Shown piece after piece: positions 1 to 9,139 of a DNA stretch of 64,000 nt. Below the pieces are notes generated by a model. It saw only the letters and a program-made list of their open reading frames with translations. It had not been told where the DNA came from and made no database searches. The position numbers and the translations under genes are program-made. Numbering within the stretch: position 1 is the stretch's first letter; every line of letters begins with the position of its first letter. The stretch is from Clostridium cibarium (lineage in GTDB: Bacteria > Bacillota > Clostridia > Clostridiales > Clostridiaceae), in the NCBI RefSeq assembly GCF_014836335.1, contig NZ_JACSRA010000003.1, positions 124,354 to 188,353 on the forward strand, given 5' to 3'.

Positions 1-833
1 AAAAGTTGGTGGCAGGTAATTCTCTAGTAAATGCAGATACAGATGTTTTAGTAGGAGAAAATCTTGTTAGTAAGTTAGGGATTAATGACAATGAAGAACT
101 GCTAGGAAAGAAAATAAAAATTAAAGTAGAATATCCTAAGATGAATGGAATTCAAATAAAAGAACCAAAAGAAATAGAAGGAACTGTAGTTGGAGTGCTA
201 AATAAAAAGGATTATAGAGATACTATTGTTATGGCAGATAAGAAGGCAGAAACCCTAATATCATATTTTACAGATAAAGAAAACTACATAAGTGAAAACG
301 GCTATAATAGTGTTAGTGTATACGCTAAAGAGGGAACAAGCTTAGGTACATTAAGTAGTAAAATAACTCAAGAATATGGATATGAAACTTTTAGTTTAGA
401 TATGATTAATAGCATGCTTGATGTTCTAGGAACAGTAGTAAAAAGTGTATTATCTATAGCTGGAATAATAGTTCTTATAGTTGCAGCTTTAGGATTAGTT
501 AATACTATGACTATGACTTTGCAAGAAAAGAGAAAAATGATAGGTGTAATGAGATCTGTAGGCGGATCAAGATCAAATATTAGAATGATATTTATATTCC
601 AATCCGTAATGCTTGGTTTGGCCGGAGGGGCACTGGGAGGATTATTGTCTTCTGGTGGAATTATTTTTACTAACGAATATATTACAAAGAGTAGTAATTT
701 CATAATATCATTAACTGCAAATAATGTATTTATATCTATAATAATTACATTACTAATTTCAATTATAGCTGGATTAATTCCTGCAAGTAAAGCGGCAAAA
801 TTAAATGTAGTAGAAGCGGTGGCTGAGGAATAA
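1..833 (+). CDS. FtsX/MacB-type ABC transporter permease, 5' end outside window
   Basis: This is the C-terminal part of a membrane permease that would pair with a LolD/MacB-type ATPase. The reading frame is open to the window edge (codons in frame from base 3), so the TTG at 6 is not taken as the start. The visible part has an extracytoplasmic domain and then three hydrophobic segments, with the FtsX-like signature region TMTLQEKRKMIGVMRSVGGS between the first and second and the usual PASKAAKLNVVEAV ending. Family membership is clear from this layout. The substrate cannot be deduced, because the ATPase and the N-terminus lie upstream. A second, unrelated FtsX system begins at the other end of the window (62368). 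Confidence 0.85.
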   Translation, partial: KLVAGNSLVNADTDVLVGENLVSKLGINDNEELLGKKIKIKVEYPKMNGIQIKEPKEIEGTVVGVLNKKDYRDTIVMADKKAETLISYFTDKENYISENGYNSVSVYAKEGTSLGTLSSKITQEYGYETFSLDMINSMLDVLGTVVKSVLSIAGIIVLIVAALGLVNTMTMTLQEKRKMIGVMRSVGGSRSNIRMIFIFQSVMLGLAGGALGGLLSSGGIIFTNEYITKSSNFIISLTANNVFISIIITLLISIIAGLIPASKAAKLNVVEAVAEE

Positions 834-889
834 AAATAGTAATTATGGGAAATACTAAACCTACAATATGATGTTGTAGGAGGGATAGT

Positions 890-1201
890 ATGACACAATT
901 GAGTTGTTGTGCGGATAGTTGTGGACATAACAAAAATGGCTATTGTTGTTTAAATTGTGTAGAAGTTGGAGGGGATCTTGCTAATAGTTCTGAATCAACT
1001 TGTTGCAATAGTTTTGTAGAGAAGTCAGGATCATTTACAAATGATACACAGTTGCCAAGTCCATACTCAGATATTAAATGTAAAGCAGAAAATTGTATTT
1101 ACAACAGTGGCTATCACTGTGAAGCATATAATATAGATATTTCAGGTCATGCTGCTTCATATGTAGATGATACTTTATGTTCAACATTTACTTCTAAATA
1201 A
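890..1201 (+). CDS. DUF1540 cysteine-rich protein (two motifs)
   Basis: A 103-residue protein with 15 or so cysteines arranged as two DUF1540-like units. The first is around residues 5-45 (CCADSCGHNKNGYCCLNCV). The second is around 64-100 (CKAENCIYNSGYHCEAYNI, then a late Cys in a TLCSTF ending). The pattern C-x4-C-x-[HY]N-x2-G-x-C is the DUF1540 hallmark and suggests metal binding. The function is unknown; such proteins are common in clostridia. A good ribosome site (aggaggga) precedes the ATG. The gene is followed by a strong bidirectional terminator. Confidence 0.8.
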   Translation: MTQLSCCADSCGHNKNGYCCLNCVEVGGDLANSSESTCCNSFVEKSGSFTNDTQLPSPYSDIKCKAENCIYNSGYHCEAYNIDISGHAASYVDDTLCSTFTSK

Positions 1202-1245
1202 AAATGAGCTGTCTAAAATATAAATTTTAGACAGCTCATTTTTAT
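1201..1245. terminator. Bidirectional intrinsic terminator
   Basis: Perfect 19-bp inverted repeat (arms 1201-1219 and 1224-1242, 4-base loop) with an A-run at one end and a T-run at the other. It separates the converging DUF1540 and DUF4363 genes. Confidence 0.9.
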
Positions 1246-1264
1246 AATGGGAGTAATTAAGTTA

Positions 1265-1645
1265 TTAAAAAATATTTTCAATATTTGGATTATGAAGATG
1301 TTTTATATTTTTAGCAAAATTTTTTAATGAATTTACTGCTATGATAGATTCAGTATAATCTCTGCAAGAAGTATATAAAGATAATTCAACAGCTTCATCC
1401 ATCAAGTTATCAAAGTCATTATGATTTATATAAATTGAAGAGACCATTTGATTTTTATCAATTAGGTCTATTATCTCATTAGTAGAAGAATAGGCTTTTT
1501 CCCATTCTTTATTACTAATTAATAATTCTATTTCTTCAGTACGATTACTTATAGTATCGCATAATTCAATTAAGGAGTTATTAGCAAAGTAAACAAAGCA
1601 AAGTAGTGAGAAAAATATAATTACAGACATTATTGTACTTCTCAT
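1265..1645 (-). CDS. DUF4363-like small membrane-anchored protein
   Basis: A 126-residue protein with one N-terminal hydrophobic segment (about residues 5-22) followed by a mostly helical, charged extracytoplasmic part. The tail contains the conserved-looking KNFAKNIKHL stretch. Size, topology and its place directly behind a DUF421 gene fit the DUF4363 family, which has no known function. Its ATG overlaps the stop of the DUF421 gene by 4 bases (ATGA), so the two are translationally coupled. The assignment rests on family pattern, not on a catalytic motif. Confidence 0.6.
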   Translation of the reverse strand: MRSTIMSVIIFFSLLCFVYFANNSLIELCDTISNRTEEIELLISNKEWEKAYSSTNEIIDLIDKNQMVSSIYINHNDFDNLMDEAVELSLYTSCRDYTESIIAVNSLKNFAKNIKHLHNPNIENIF

Positions 1646-2325
1646 TTATTACACTCCTTTTCATAATCACCATATAGCTGATATTTAAAATTTCCTTGAG
1701 TATCGTACATAGCTATTAAAATATCATCCATAGAAGATAAATTATGTTTCTTTAACAATTTATTTATCCATTCTTTATCCTTACCTATAGTAGTTAATGA
1801 ATTAGTATTTATTTTGCCATCGGTAATTATTATTTTAGGTAGTAAAGGTGGCTTATTATTTGATTTACTTTTAGAAGAATTATTATCCTTTGGAAGAATG
1901 GATAATTGACCATTATTTTCAAGTATTGCATATTGAATTTCTTCCAAGTCAAAGTATCCTGCAAGACGGATTTCTTCCATTAATTCATCAATATTAATTT
2001 GCTGTTTCTTTAAAACTTTATAGTTGAGCTTACTTTTATAAACTAATATGCAAGGTTCCCCATCTACAACTTTCCTTATGAATTGACTTTTTAATTCAAG
2101 TAGTGAAAGAAGAGTCTTCATAAAAAGCAAAGTAATTATAGGGATTATACCTAAAAGTAATGGAAATCTTGTATCCTGCATGGGAAGCGATGCTAAATCT
2201 GAGATCATAATGGTTATTACAAATTCATAAGGTTGAAGTTCACCAATTTGACGTTTTCCCATTATTCTCATAACTACGACTACCAATGTATATAAAATAG
2301 CTGTTCTGATAAAAACTATGAACAT
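1642..2325 (-). CDS. DUF421 (YetF-like) membrane protein
   Basis: A 227-residue protein with three N-terminal membrane segments and a cytoplasmic domain. The region RIMGKRQIGELQPYEFVITI near residue 20 is the signature of DUF421/YetF-type proteins. The downstream domain includes VDGEPCILVYKSKLN and a later GYFDLEEIQYAILENNG stretch, both typical of the family. It is longer than the shortest members because of a Ser/Asn/Lys-rich linker around residues 148-158. YetF homologues affect spore properties in Bacillus, but the biochemical role is not established. Ribosome site aaagaggtg precedes the start. Coupled to the DUF4363 gene. Confidence 0.8.
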   Translation of the reverse strand: MFIVFIRTAILYTLVVVVMRIMGKRQIGELQPYEFVITIMISDLASLPMQDTRFPLLLGIIPIITLLFMKTLLSLLELKSQFIRKVVDGEPCILVYKSKLNYKVLKKQQINIDELMEEIRLAGYFDLEEIQYAILENNGQLSILPKDNNSSKSKSNNKPPLLPKIIITDGKINTNSLTTIGKDKEWINKLLKKHNLSSMDDILIAMYDTQGNFKYQLYGDYEKECNK

Positions 2326-2389
2326 AATTAAACACCTCTTTAAATTATTATTTCTCAGTCCTAGAAACTATATTCTATATCTTATATCT

Positions 2390-2417
2390 TTGTAGGAGTA
2401 ACACTTGGGTATATAAT
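2390..2417 (+). promoter_or_regulatory. Sigma-A-type promoter for the kinase gene
   Basis: TTGTAG at 2390-2395, 16-base spacer, TATAAT at 2412-2417, about 50 bases before the start codon at 2467. Confidence 0.5.
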
Positions 2418-2466
2418 GGAATAGAGTGAGAATTTATGCTACAAATCTAAGGAGAGGAAAATTTAT

Positions 2467-4119
2467 ATGGAAGAAATAAAATTACAATTAGGAAATACAA
2501 ACATAATTAATGCTAACAAGGAGACTACTTTTAAGGAATTAGCAGATAGATACTATAAAGATAAAAGCATAGTCCTATGTGAATTAGAAGGAGAGTATTA
2601 TGAACTAAGTAAAAAAGTCCCTGAGGCAGGTAAGATAAACATGATTTCTGCCAATAGTGAGATTGGTTGGAAAGTTTACTCAAGAACACTTCAATTCATT
2701 TTTATAAAGGCAGCTTTAGATATATTTCCAAATGCGAAGATTACGATAGAACATTCAATATCAAAAGGGATATTTGGAGAGATACATAAAGAAACTCCAT
2801 TGACTGAAGATGAAATAATATTAATTAAAGAGGCTATGAAAAGATTAATCCATAGAGATATACAAATAAAGAGGGTAAAGATTGATAAAAAGAAGGCTAT
2901 GGATATATTTGAAAAGTACGGTATGCAAGATAAGGTTATGCTTTTAAAGCAGATGGATTTTAATGAAGTGAATTTATATGAGTTAGATGGAAGATATGAT
3001 TATTTTTATGGACAAATGGCATATTCTACAGGAATAATAGAAGCTTTCGATTTAATTAGATATGCTCATGGGTTTATTTTAAGAAATCCTAAAGAAGGGG
3101 ATATTAGTTCGCTGCCTGAATTTAAGGAACAGAAAAGTCTTGCAAATATTTTTTATGAAACAGAGGAATGGCTTAGGATACTTGGTATAGGTGAAGTTGG
3201 AAGTTTAAATGAAAAAGTCATTAATGGAGATTTGAAAGATGTAATATTAGTTTCTGAAGCCTTACATGAAAAGAAGATTGCTCATATAGCAGACCAAATA
3301 AGTAAGAAAGAAGATATAAAGATAGTACTTATAGCAGGGCCTTCTTCATCTGGAAAGACTACCTTTGCGAATAGGCTTGGAATTCAATTAAGGGTTAATG
3401 GGCTTATTCCAATTTCAATATCTCTTGATGATTATTTTCTAGATAGGGAAAGGACGCCTAAGGATGAGGAAGAAAATTATAATTTTGAATCTATTTATGC
3501 TATAGATTTAGATTTATTTAATGAAAATTTAAAAGGTCTTTTAAAAGGTGAAGAAGTAGAAATTCCTAGTTATAATTTTAGGACAGGAACTCGTGAATGG
3601 AGTGGAAACAAGATAAAGTTGCCACAAAATGGAGTCATAATTATAGAAGGGATACATGGATTAAATCCAATACTTACAAGTGAGATAGAGGATAAAAATA
3701 AGTTTAAAATCTATATTTCAGCCTTAACTCAGCTAAATATAGATAATCATAATAGAATTGCAACTACTGATGTCAGAAAGATTAGAAGAATAGTTAGAGA
3801 TTACTTGTCACGAGGATATGGTGCAGAAGATACATTAAATATGTGGTCATCAATCAAAAAAGGGGAAAAAGAGTATATATTTATATATCAAGAAGAGGCA
3901 GATGTAATGTTTAATTCAACATTAGTGTATGAATTAAGTGTACTTAAATCTTATGCAATTAAAGAGTTAGATAAAATTAAGCATGGAAGTCCATCATATA
4001 ATGAAGCTGTAAGGTTAAAATCATTTTTGAATTTTTTTAAGGAAATTAAATTTGAAGATGTACCTGAGAATTCTATTTTAAGAGAATTTATAGGTGGAAG
4101 TTGTTTTTATAAGTATTAA
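2467..4119 (+). CDS. TGS-domain nucleoside (uridine) kinase-like protein
   Basis: A 550-residue protein with three parts. Residues 1-60 form a TGS-like domain. Residues about 65-190 resemble the second additional domain of threonyl-tRNA synthetase. From about residue 285 there is a P-loop kinase of the uridine kinase/phosphoribulokinase fold. The Walker A motif is AGPSSSGKTTFANRLG (residues ~295-310). SLDDYFLDRERTP follows, and IIEGIHGLNP (~395-405) matches the IIEG motif of uridine kinases. This fusion is widespread in clostridia and annotated as nucleoside kinase. It probably phosphorylates uridine or a related nucleoside; the role of the synthetase-like part is unknown. Monocistronic, with its own promoter and terminator. 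Confidence 0.8.
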   Translation: MEEIKLQLGNTNIINANKETTFKELADRYYKDKSIVLCELEGEYYELSKKVPEAGKINMISANSEIGWKVYSRTLQFIFIKAALDIFPNAKITIEHSISKGIFGEIHKETPLTEDEIILIKEAMKRLIHRDIQIKRVKIDKKKAMDIFEKYGMQDKVMLLKQMDFNEVNLYELDGRYDYFYGQMAYSTGIIEAFDLIRYAHGFILRNPKEGDISSLPEFKEQKSLANIFYETEEWLRILGIGEVGSLNEKVINGDLKDVILVSEALHEKKIAHIADQISKKEDIKIVLIAGPSSSGKTTFANRLGIQLRVNGLIPISISLDDYFLDRERTPKDEEENYNFESIYAIDLDLFNENLKGLLKGEEVEIPSYNFRTGTREWSGNKIKLPQNGVIIIEGIHGLNPILTSEIEDKNKFKIYISALTQLNIDNHNRIATTDVRKIRRIVRDYLSRGYGAEDTLNMWSSIKKGEKEYIFIYQEEADVMFNSTLVYELSVLKSYAIKELDKIKHGSPSYNEAVRLKSFLNFFKEIKFEDVPENSILREFIGGSCFYKY

Positions 4120-4121
4120 AT

Positions 4122-4180
4122 AAAATGAACTATATCCTGACACTTGAGTAAAAAGAGTGTTTGGAGATAGTTCATTTTTT
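4122..4180 (+). terminator. Intrinsic terminator
   Basis: Stem of aaaatgaactat with atagttcatttt, extended by a further three pairs after one mismatch, plus an inner cacttg/agtg hairpin. It ends in a T-run at 4175-4180. Confidence 0.8.
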
Positions 4181-4249
4181 AAGTTTCGCTTGGATTTTTA
4201 AGTTTTTTTATGATAATTCTTAATTTATGAACAATAATGTAAATTTATA

Positions 4250-4278
4250 TTGATTTAATTATAAGTTTTGCTTAAACT
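4250..4278 (+). promoter_or_regulatory. Candidate promoter of sdaAB-sdaAA
   Basis: TTGATT (4250-4255), 17-base spacer, TAAACT (4273-4278), 38 bases before the sdaAB ATG. The -10 is weak. Confidence 0.35.
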
Positions 4279-4315
4279 AAAATGAGGAATTTACAAGGAA
4301 CGAAGGAGAAAATAT

Positions 4316-4996
4316 ATGACAAATCTAGGCGTTTTTGATATTTTAGGACCTATTATGGTTGGTCCTTCAAGTTCGCATACAGCAGGAGCAGCAAGACTTG
4401 GAAAGGTCGCTAGAGCTGTTTTAGATGGAGAACTTGAAAGTGTTAAGTTTTATTTACATGGTTCTTTTGCTAAGACGTACAAAGGACATGGAACTGATAG
4501 GGCATTAGTTGCAGGAATATTAGGAATGGAACCTAGTGATATAAGACTTAGAGATTCATTAGAAATAGCAAAGGAATATGGATTAAGGATAGAATTTATT
4601 GAAGCAGATTTAGGAGATGTCCACCCTAATACAGTAAAGTTTATAATGAAAAGTGTAAAGGGTAGAGAATGCGAAGTTATGGGATCTTCAATAGGTGGAG
4701 GTAGTATTAAAATTACCGAAGTCAACGGAAATAATGTGGAGTTTACAGGAGAGTATCCTACATTAATTATTTCCAATAAAGATGTACCAGGATCTGTTTC
4801 GAAGGTTACTTCTATACTTTATGAAGAGGGGATAAACATAGCGTTTATGAAAGTGTTTAGAAATCAAAAAGGAAAAGATGCTACTATGGTTTTCGAAGTG
4901 GACTATAGAGTTGAGAAAAATGTTATAGAGAAAATCGAGAGTATAGATTCAATAAGTAGAGTTATAAGTATTCATCCTGTTAAGGAGGGAGAGTAG
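4316..4996 (+). CDS. sdaAB: L-serine dehydratase, iron-sulfur-dependent, beta subunit
   Basis: Beta subunit of the two-subunit, oxygen-sensitive 4Fe-4S serine dehydratase that deaminates L-serine to pyruvate and ammonia. The 226-residue protein starts with the diagnostic LGPIMVGPSSSHTAGAARLG segment (residues ~10-28). It carries a C-terminal ACT domain (about 147-220, beginning TLIISNKDVPGSVSKVTSIL) that may sense serine. A strong ribosome site (gaaggaga) lies before the ATG. One base separates it from sdaAA, so the subunits are made together. Split alpha/beta genes are the usual Firmicutes arrangement. Confidence 0.95.
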   Translation: MTNLGVFDILGPIMVGPSSSHTAGAARLGKVARAVLDGELESVKFYLHGSFAKTYKGHGTDRALVAGILGMEPSDIRLRDSLEIAKEYGLRIEFIEADLGDVHPNTVKFIMKSVKGRECEVMGSSIGGGSIKITEVNGNNVEFTGEYPTLIISNKDVPGSVSKVTSILYEEGINIAFMKVFRNQKGKDATMVFEVDYRVEKNVIEKIESIDSISRVISIHPVKEGE

Positions 4997-4997
4997 T

Positions 4998-5882
4998 ATG
5001 AAAATAGCTAGAAGTGGTGACGAATTAATAAAGATTTGTTTTGAAGAAAATATCTCCCTAAGTGAATATGCTATAAGATATGAAATTGAGAATAGGGAGA
5101 TAACAAGGGAAGAATTATATATAAAGATGAAAAAAAATCTCAATGTTATGATAGAATCTGCTAATAGTGGAATGAATAAAGAAATATATTCAGTTAGTGG
5201 GCTTATAGGTGGAGATGCATATAAGATAAAAAAATACTTAGATAAGGGAAATACTCTTATTGGTGAAACAATGGTATTAGCAATGGCAATGGCATTATCC
5301 TCATCAGAAGTAAATGCCGCTATGGGGAAAATAGTAGCTTGTCCTACAGCTGGATCTTGTGGGATATTACCAGCAGTTATTCTTACAGCAGGTAAAAAAC
5401 TTAATAAAAGTGAAGATGAATTAATTACTGCACTTTTTGCAGCATCTTCAGTAGGAATGATAATTGGAATGAATGCTACATTATCTGGAGCAGAAGGTGG
5501 ATGTCAAGCAGAGTGTGGATCAGCATCGGCAATGGGGGCAGCAGCGGTTGTTGAAATGATGGGTGGTACTCCCAAAATGAGTTTAGATGCAGCAGCTATA
5601 ATTTTGAAAAATGTTTTAGGATTAGTTTGTGATCCGGTTGCAGGACTAGTAGAAATACCTTGTGCAAAGAGAAATATATCGGGAGCTATAAGTGCATTAA
5701 GCATAGCAGATTTAGTAATGGCTGGTGTAGACTCAAAGATACCATTTGATGATGCGGTTTCAGCTATGTATAAAGTAGGAAAGTGTTTGCCAACATCATT
5801 AAGGGAAACAGCTGAAGGTGGAGTAGCTATAACTAAGGCAGGACTTGAACTTAGAAAGAAAGTTTACGGAGAAGAAGAATAG
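4998..5882 (+). CDS. sdaAA: L-serine dehydratase, iron-sulfur-dependent, alpha subunit
   Basis: Catalytic alpha subunit, 294 residues, the normal length. Cysteines expected to hold the 4Fe-4S cluster are seen in CPTAGSCGILPAV (~115-127), EGGCQAECGSASAMG (~167-181) and CDPVAGLVEIPC (~212-223). It follows sdaAB after a single base. The product provides pyruvate from serine; in this window it is also close to cysE-cysK in theme but not in position (about 35 kb away). No terminator was seen directly behind it. The thiamine riboswitch begins about 30 bases downstream, so read-through into the riboswitch is possible. Confidence 0.95.
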   Translation: MKIARSGDELIKICFEENISLSEYAIRYEIENREITREELYIKMKKNLNVMIESANSGMNKEIYSVSGLIGGDAYKIKKYLDKGNTLIGETMVLAMAMALSSSEVNAAMGKIVACPTAGSCGILPAVILTAGKKLNKSEDELITALFAASSVGMIIGMNATLSGAEGGCQAECGSASAMGAAAVVEMMGGTPKMSLDAAAIILKNVLGLVCDPVAGLVEIPCAKRNISGAISALSIADLVMAGVDSKIPFDDAVSAMYKVGKCLPTSLRETAEGGVAITKAGLELRKKVYGEEE

Positions 5883-5914
5883 TGATAAAATAAAATACGA
5901 AAATTAAATAAAAT

Positions 5915-6005
5915 TACTAGGGGAGCTGAATTAAAGCTGAGATTGAAGAAAGTAATCTTCTAAACTCTTGAACCTGATGTGGTTAGAACCACCGGAGGGA
6001 AGTAA
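5915..6005 (+). promoter_or_regulatory. TPP (thi-box) riboswitch
   Basis: The conserved aptamer elements are present: gggg-agc, agctgagatt, and the core cttgaacctgatgtggtta followed by gaaccaccggagggaagtaa. The region gctgaga / cctga / ccggagggaagt matches the thiamine pyrophosphate aptamer. It sits upstream of thiW-thiD, as expected. TPP binding should favour the terminator at 6025-6055. Confidence 0.95.
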
Positions 6006-6024
6006 TAAAACTAAAATGTTTATT

Positions 6025-6055
6025 AGTATAGCCTTCAAAAGCTATACTTTTTTTA
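6025..6055 (+). terminator. Expression-platform terminator of the TPP riboswitch
   Basis: Stem agtatagc (6025-6032) with gctatact (6041-6048), 8-base loop, then a run of T. It lies 20 bases after the aptamer and 41 bases before the thiW start. An alternative antiterminator partner was not resolved by eye. Confidence 0.85.
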
Positions 6056-6095
6056 TTACAGATTTAATTTATGCTCAGCTTTTTAGGAGGCTTTT

Positions 6096-6602
6096 ATGAA
6101 AAGAAGAAACGTAGCTTATAAGTTAGCTATGAGCGGTATATTTATTGCTATTTCAACTGTTTTTGGAACTTTTTCAATACCAATCTTCGGAGCTAAAATG
6201 TCACCAGTCCAACATTTTATAAATGTTGTTTCAGCTGTTATTTTAGGGCCAGTTTATGCTTTGGGAAATGCATTTGTAACATCTCTATTAAGGAATATGT
6301 TGGGAACAGGTAGTTTGCTGGCTTTTCCAGGGAGTATGATAGGAGCGTTACTTGCTGGACTAGCTTATAAGAAGTTTAAAAGAGTAGGTTTAGCATTACT
6401 TGGTGAAGTTATTGGAACAGGAATTATAGGGGCATTAGCTGCATATCCAATTGCAACCTTATTGTTAGGTAAAGAAGTTGTATTGTTCGTGTATATTGTA
6501 CCTTTCAGTGTAAGTTGTATTGGTGGAGCAGCAATAGCATATAGTTTTTTTAAAATACCAGCTATTAGAAAATTGTTAATAGAAGAAAGGGGAGAACAAT
6601 AA
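6096..6602 (+). CDS. thiW: ThiW, ECF transporter S component for a thiamine precursor
   Basis: A 168-residue integral membrane protein with about five or six hydrophobic segments, the size of an energy-coupling-factor substrate-binding (S) component. The N-terminal stretch [20 protein letters not shown] and later [21 protein letters not shown] are typical of ThiW. ThiW members are inferred to import the thiazole precursor and need the shared ECF ATPases and T protein, which are not in this window. The TPP riboswitch upstream and thiD directly downstream (1-base gap) support the thiamine role. Ribosome site taggaggc. Confidence 0.9.
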   Translation: MKRRNVAYKLAMSGIFIAISTVFGTFSIPIFGAKMSPVQHFINVVSAVILGPVYALGNAFVTSLLRNMLGTGSLLAFPGSMIGALLAGLAYKKFKRVGLALLGEVIGTGIIGALAAYPIATLLLGKEVVLFVYIVPFSVSCIGGAAIAYSFFKIPAIRKLLIEERGEQ

Positions 6603-6603
6603 T

Positions 6604-7413
6604 ATGAAGACAGCACTTACAATTGCAGGTTCAGATTCTTCAGGAGGAGCAGGGATACAAGCAGATATTAAATCAATATCTGCAAATGGAGTTTTTGCTA
6701 TGAGTGTAATAACTGCTGTAACTGTACAAAACACTATGGGGGTTTTTGGGGTCCAAGATATCGAAGCTGAAATTATCGAAGCTCAAATAAAGGCTATTTT
6801 TGATGATATTGATGTTAATGCTATAAAAATAGGAATGGTATCTAAGATTGAATCAATCAAAGCAATTAGTAAAGGATTGAGAAGACAAAAAAACTTACCG
6901 CCTATAGTTGTGGATCCAGTGATGATTTCTAAAAGTGGATTTAAGCTTTTATTAGAAGATGCTAAAGAAACTTTAATAAAAGAATTATTTCCTCTAGCAA
7001 CACTTATAACTCCTAATTTACCTGAAGCAGAAGAAATTTTAGACGATAAAATAAGTAATGTTGAGGAAATGAAAAAGGCTTGTATTAAATTAAAAGAACT
7101 TGGACCTAAATATGTATTAATTAAAGGTGGACATCTTGAAGAAGATGCTACTGATGTGTTATATGATGGGGAAAAGTTTATATATTTAAATCAAAAAAGA
7201 ATAGATACTAAAAATACTCATGGAACAGGATGTACTCTTTCCTCAGCAATAGCAGCTAGCTTGGCAAAAGGTATGAATATTGAAGAAGCTGTGAAAGAAG
7301 GAAAGAGATACATAACAGTTGCTATTGAACATGGATTTAAATTAGGCAAAGGTGTTGGACCTACAAATCATTTTTATGAATTATATAAAAATGCTAATTT
7401 AGAAATAAAATAA
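6604..7413 (+). CDS. thiD: Hydroxymethylpyrimidine/phosphomethylpyrimidine kinase
   Basis: A 269-residue ribokinase-fold enzyme that phosphorylates HMP and HMP-P for thiamine synthesis. Seen: the N-terminal [19 protein letters not shown] motif, [11 protein letters not shown] (~100-110), [12 protein letters not shown] (~137-148) and the C-terminal anion-hole/catalytic motif [15 protein letters not shown] (~203-217). Its ATG directly follows thiW. The 3' end overlaps the end of the convergent modC gene by 15 bases, and no terminator lies between them. Confidence 0.95.
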   Translation: MKTALTIAGSDSSGGAGIQADIKSISANGVFAMSVITAVTVQNTMGVFGVQDIEAEIIEAQIKAIFDDIDVNAIKIGMVSKIESIKAISKGLRRQKNLPPIVVDPVMISKSGFKLLLEDAKETLIKELFPLATLITPNLPEAEEILDDKISNVEEMKKACIKLKELGPKYVLIKGGHLEEDATDVLYDGEKFIYLNQKRIDTKNTHGTGCTLSSAIAASLAKGMNIEEAVKEGKRYITVAIEHGFKLGKGVGPTNHFYELYKNANLEIK

Positions 7414-8439
7414 AGAATTATAAGGAAAGTGAAGGTTGATTTTATCTCCATTTGAAAAGATCATTTCTTTTTTTGAAAGAGTTAAATGAATACTTTTACT
7501 TTCTTTTTTGTCTTTATTTTTTACATATAAAGTATAATCGAAAGGATTTTCAATTATATTTTCAATTGTAAAACTGAAAGAGTTTTCATGTGAATTAGTA
7601 AGTTTAATACTATGAGATCTTATTCCTATAAATTGAACATCTAATTTAATTGTATCTTTAAATGATAATTCATATCCCCAATTCTCAGCATAAATAGTAT
7701 TAGAGCCAGTTTTTTTACAAGTAGAAATATTCTTACAACCAGTAAGTTTTGCTTCTTCCAAAGACTGTGGTTTTTCAAATAAATCTTTTTTATCTCTTTT
7801 ACACAAGGTTGATCCTTTATCATAAATTATTATATTATCACACACCCTAAAAGCTTCTTTAATATTATGGGTTACAAAAATTACATCGGCTCTAAAATCT
7901 TTTAAAATATACATTAATTCTTTTTCCATCTCACTTCTAAGGTGATGATCTAAAGCTGAAAAAGGTTCATCTAAAAGAAGAATATCTGGAGAAGTAATTA
8001 ATGCTCTAGCTAGAGCAACTCTTTGTTGTTGCCCTCCTGATAATTGAGAAGGGTATCTATTTTCTAATCCATTTAGGTCTAACCTTTTTATGTAGTTTTT
8101 AATTAAATTATTCTTTTCATTTCTATTTGTTTCATTTAAAACAATTTCAATATTTTCTGTTATTGTCATATTAGGAAATAGAGCATAGTTTTGAAATAAG
8201 AATCCAACATTTCTCTTTTGAGGAGGTAAGTTAATGCCTTTTTCGGAATCAAAAAGAGTTTTATTATTCAATACTATTTTCCCAAAGGTGGGAGTTTCTA
8301 GCCCAGCAATACAACGTAAAGTCATACTTTTTCCAGATCCTGAAGCTCCCAAAAAGCCTAAAATTTTATTTTCTTCTGTAAATTTTGCTTCAAGCTTAAA
8401 GGTAGGTAATTGTTTTTCAATATCAATATGTAAAGACAT
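7399..8439 (-). CDS. modC: Molybdate ABC transporter ATPase
   Basis: A 346-residue ATPase that powers molybdate import. Walker A GASGSGKSMTLRCIAG (~30-45), Q-loop FLFQNYALFP, ABC signature LSGGQQQRVALARAL (~133-147), Walker B LLLDEPFSALD. The C-terminal 120 residues form the regulatory/TOBE-like region usual for ModC. It is the last gene of the anfO-modA-modB-modC run, one base after modB. Ribosome site gagaggtag overlaps the modB end. Its last codons overlap thiD on the other strand. Confidence 0.92.
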   Translation of the reverse strand: MSLHIDIEKQLPTFKLEAKFTEENKILGFLGASGSGKSMTLRCIAGLETPTFGKIVLNNKTLFDSEKGINLPPQKRNVGFLFQNYALFPNMTITENIEIVLNETNRNEKNNLIKNYIKRLDLNGLENRYPSQLSGGQQQRVALARALITSPDILLLDEPFSALDHHLRSEMEKELMYILKDFRADVIFVTHNIKEAFRVCDNIIIYDKGSTLCKRDKKDLFEKPQSLEEAKLTGCKNISTCKKTGSNTIYAENWGYELSFKDTIKLDVQFIGIRSHSIKLTNSHENSFSFTIENIIENPFDYTLYVKNKDKKESKSIHLTLSKKEMIFSNGDKINLHFPYNSLFYF

Positions 8440-8440
8440 G

Positions 8441-9118
8441 TTATCTACCTCTCTTTTCCATAATTTTAATTTGTATTTGTGACCAATAATTTAATAGCAA
8501 TATCATAAATAGGGATATTGTTATTATTATTATGACCCATAGAATTGCCTCATCCATGTTTCCACTTTCTACAGCAAAAAATATGGCAAGTGGCATTGTT
8601 TGGGTTTTACCTGGAATATTTCCAGCTAACATCAATGTTGCACCAAATTCCCCCATAGCTCTAGCAAAGGATAAAACAATTCCTCCTATTATGCCAGGTT
8701 CAGCAAGGGGAATAGCAATTTTATAAAAGATTTTCTTTTCACTTAACCCTAAAGTTCTAGCAGCAGAAATTATGTTTTCATCAATTTGTTCAAAGGCAGA
8801 TCTTGTTGTTCTATACATCATTGGGAATGATACCACAGTAGCAGAAATAACAGTGGCAAACCATGTAAATATTATAGATGTATTAAAAAAGCCCAGGAGC
8901 TTTCCAACAGCTCCATTTTTACCACATATGACAAGTAATACAAATCCAACTACAGTAGGAGGAAGGAGAAGAGGAAGGGTTAAAATGCCATCAATAAATC
9001 CCTTAAAGTGCCCTTTATAATTTGCTACTATATATGCTGTTAATATGCCAAGTATAAATGTTATAAAAGTTGATATTAATGAGGTTGATATAGAAATCAA
9101 TAAAGGTGATAAATCCAA
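8441..9118 (-). CDS. modB: Molybdate ABC transporter permease
   Basis: A 225-residue permease with five to six membrane segments. Visible are TLPLLLPPTVVGFVLLVI (~47-64) and the cytoplasmic EAA loop that contacts ModC (ISAARTLGLSEKKIFYKIAI, ~137-156). ARAMGEFGATLMLAGNIPGK is the ModB/CysT-type signature. The start is TTG at 9118, chosen because ggaggg lies seven bases before it and no in-frame ATG sits near. It lies between modA and modC, as in canonical mod operons. Confidence 0.92.
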   Translation of the reverse strand: MDLSPLLISISTSLISTFITFILGILTAYIVANYKGHFKGFIDGILTLPLLLPPTVVGFVLLVICGKNGAVGKLLGFFNTSIIFTWFATVISATVVSFPMMYRTTRSAFEQIDENIISAARTLGLSEKKIFYKIAIPLAEPGIIGGIVLSFARAMGEFGATLMLAGNIPGKTQTMPLAIFFAVESGNMDEAILWVIIIITISLFMILLLNYWSQIQIKIMEKRGR

Positions 9119-9139
9119 GATGCTCCCTCCTTATAAAAA

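Noticed and set aside
368..928. 186-codon open frame on the minus strand
   Set aside because: It is antisense to a clear FtsX permease, has no ribosome site and its composition is the complement of membrane-coding sequence.
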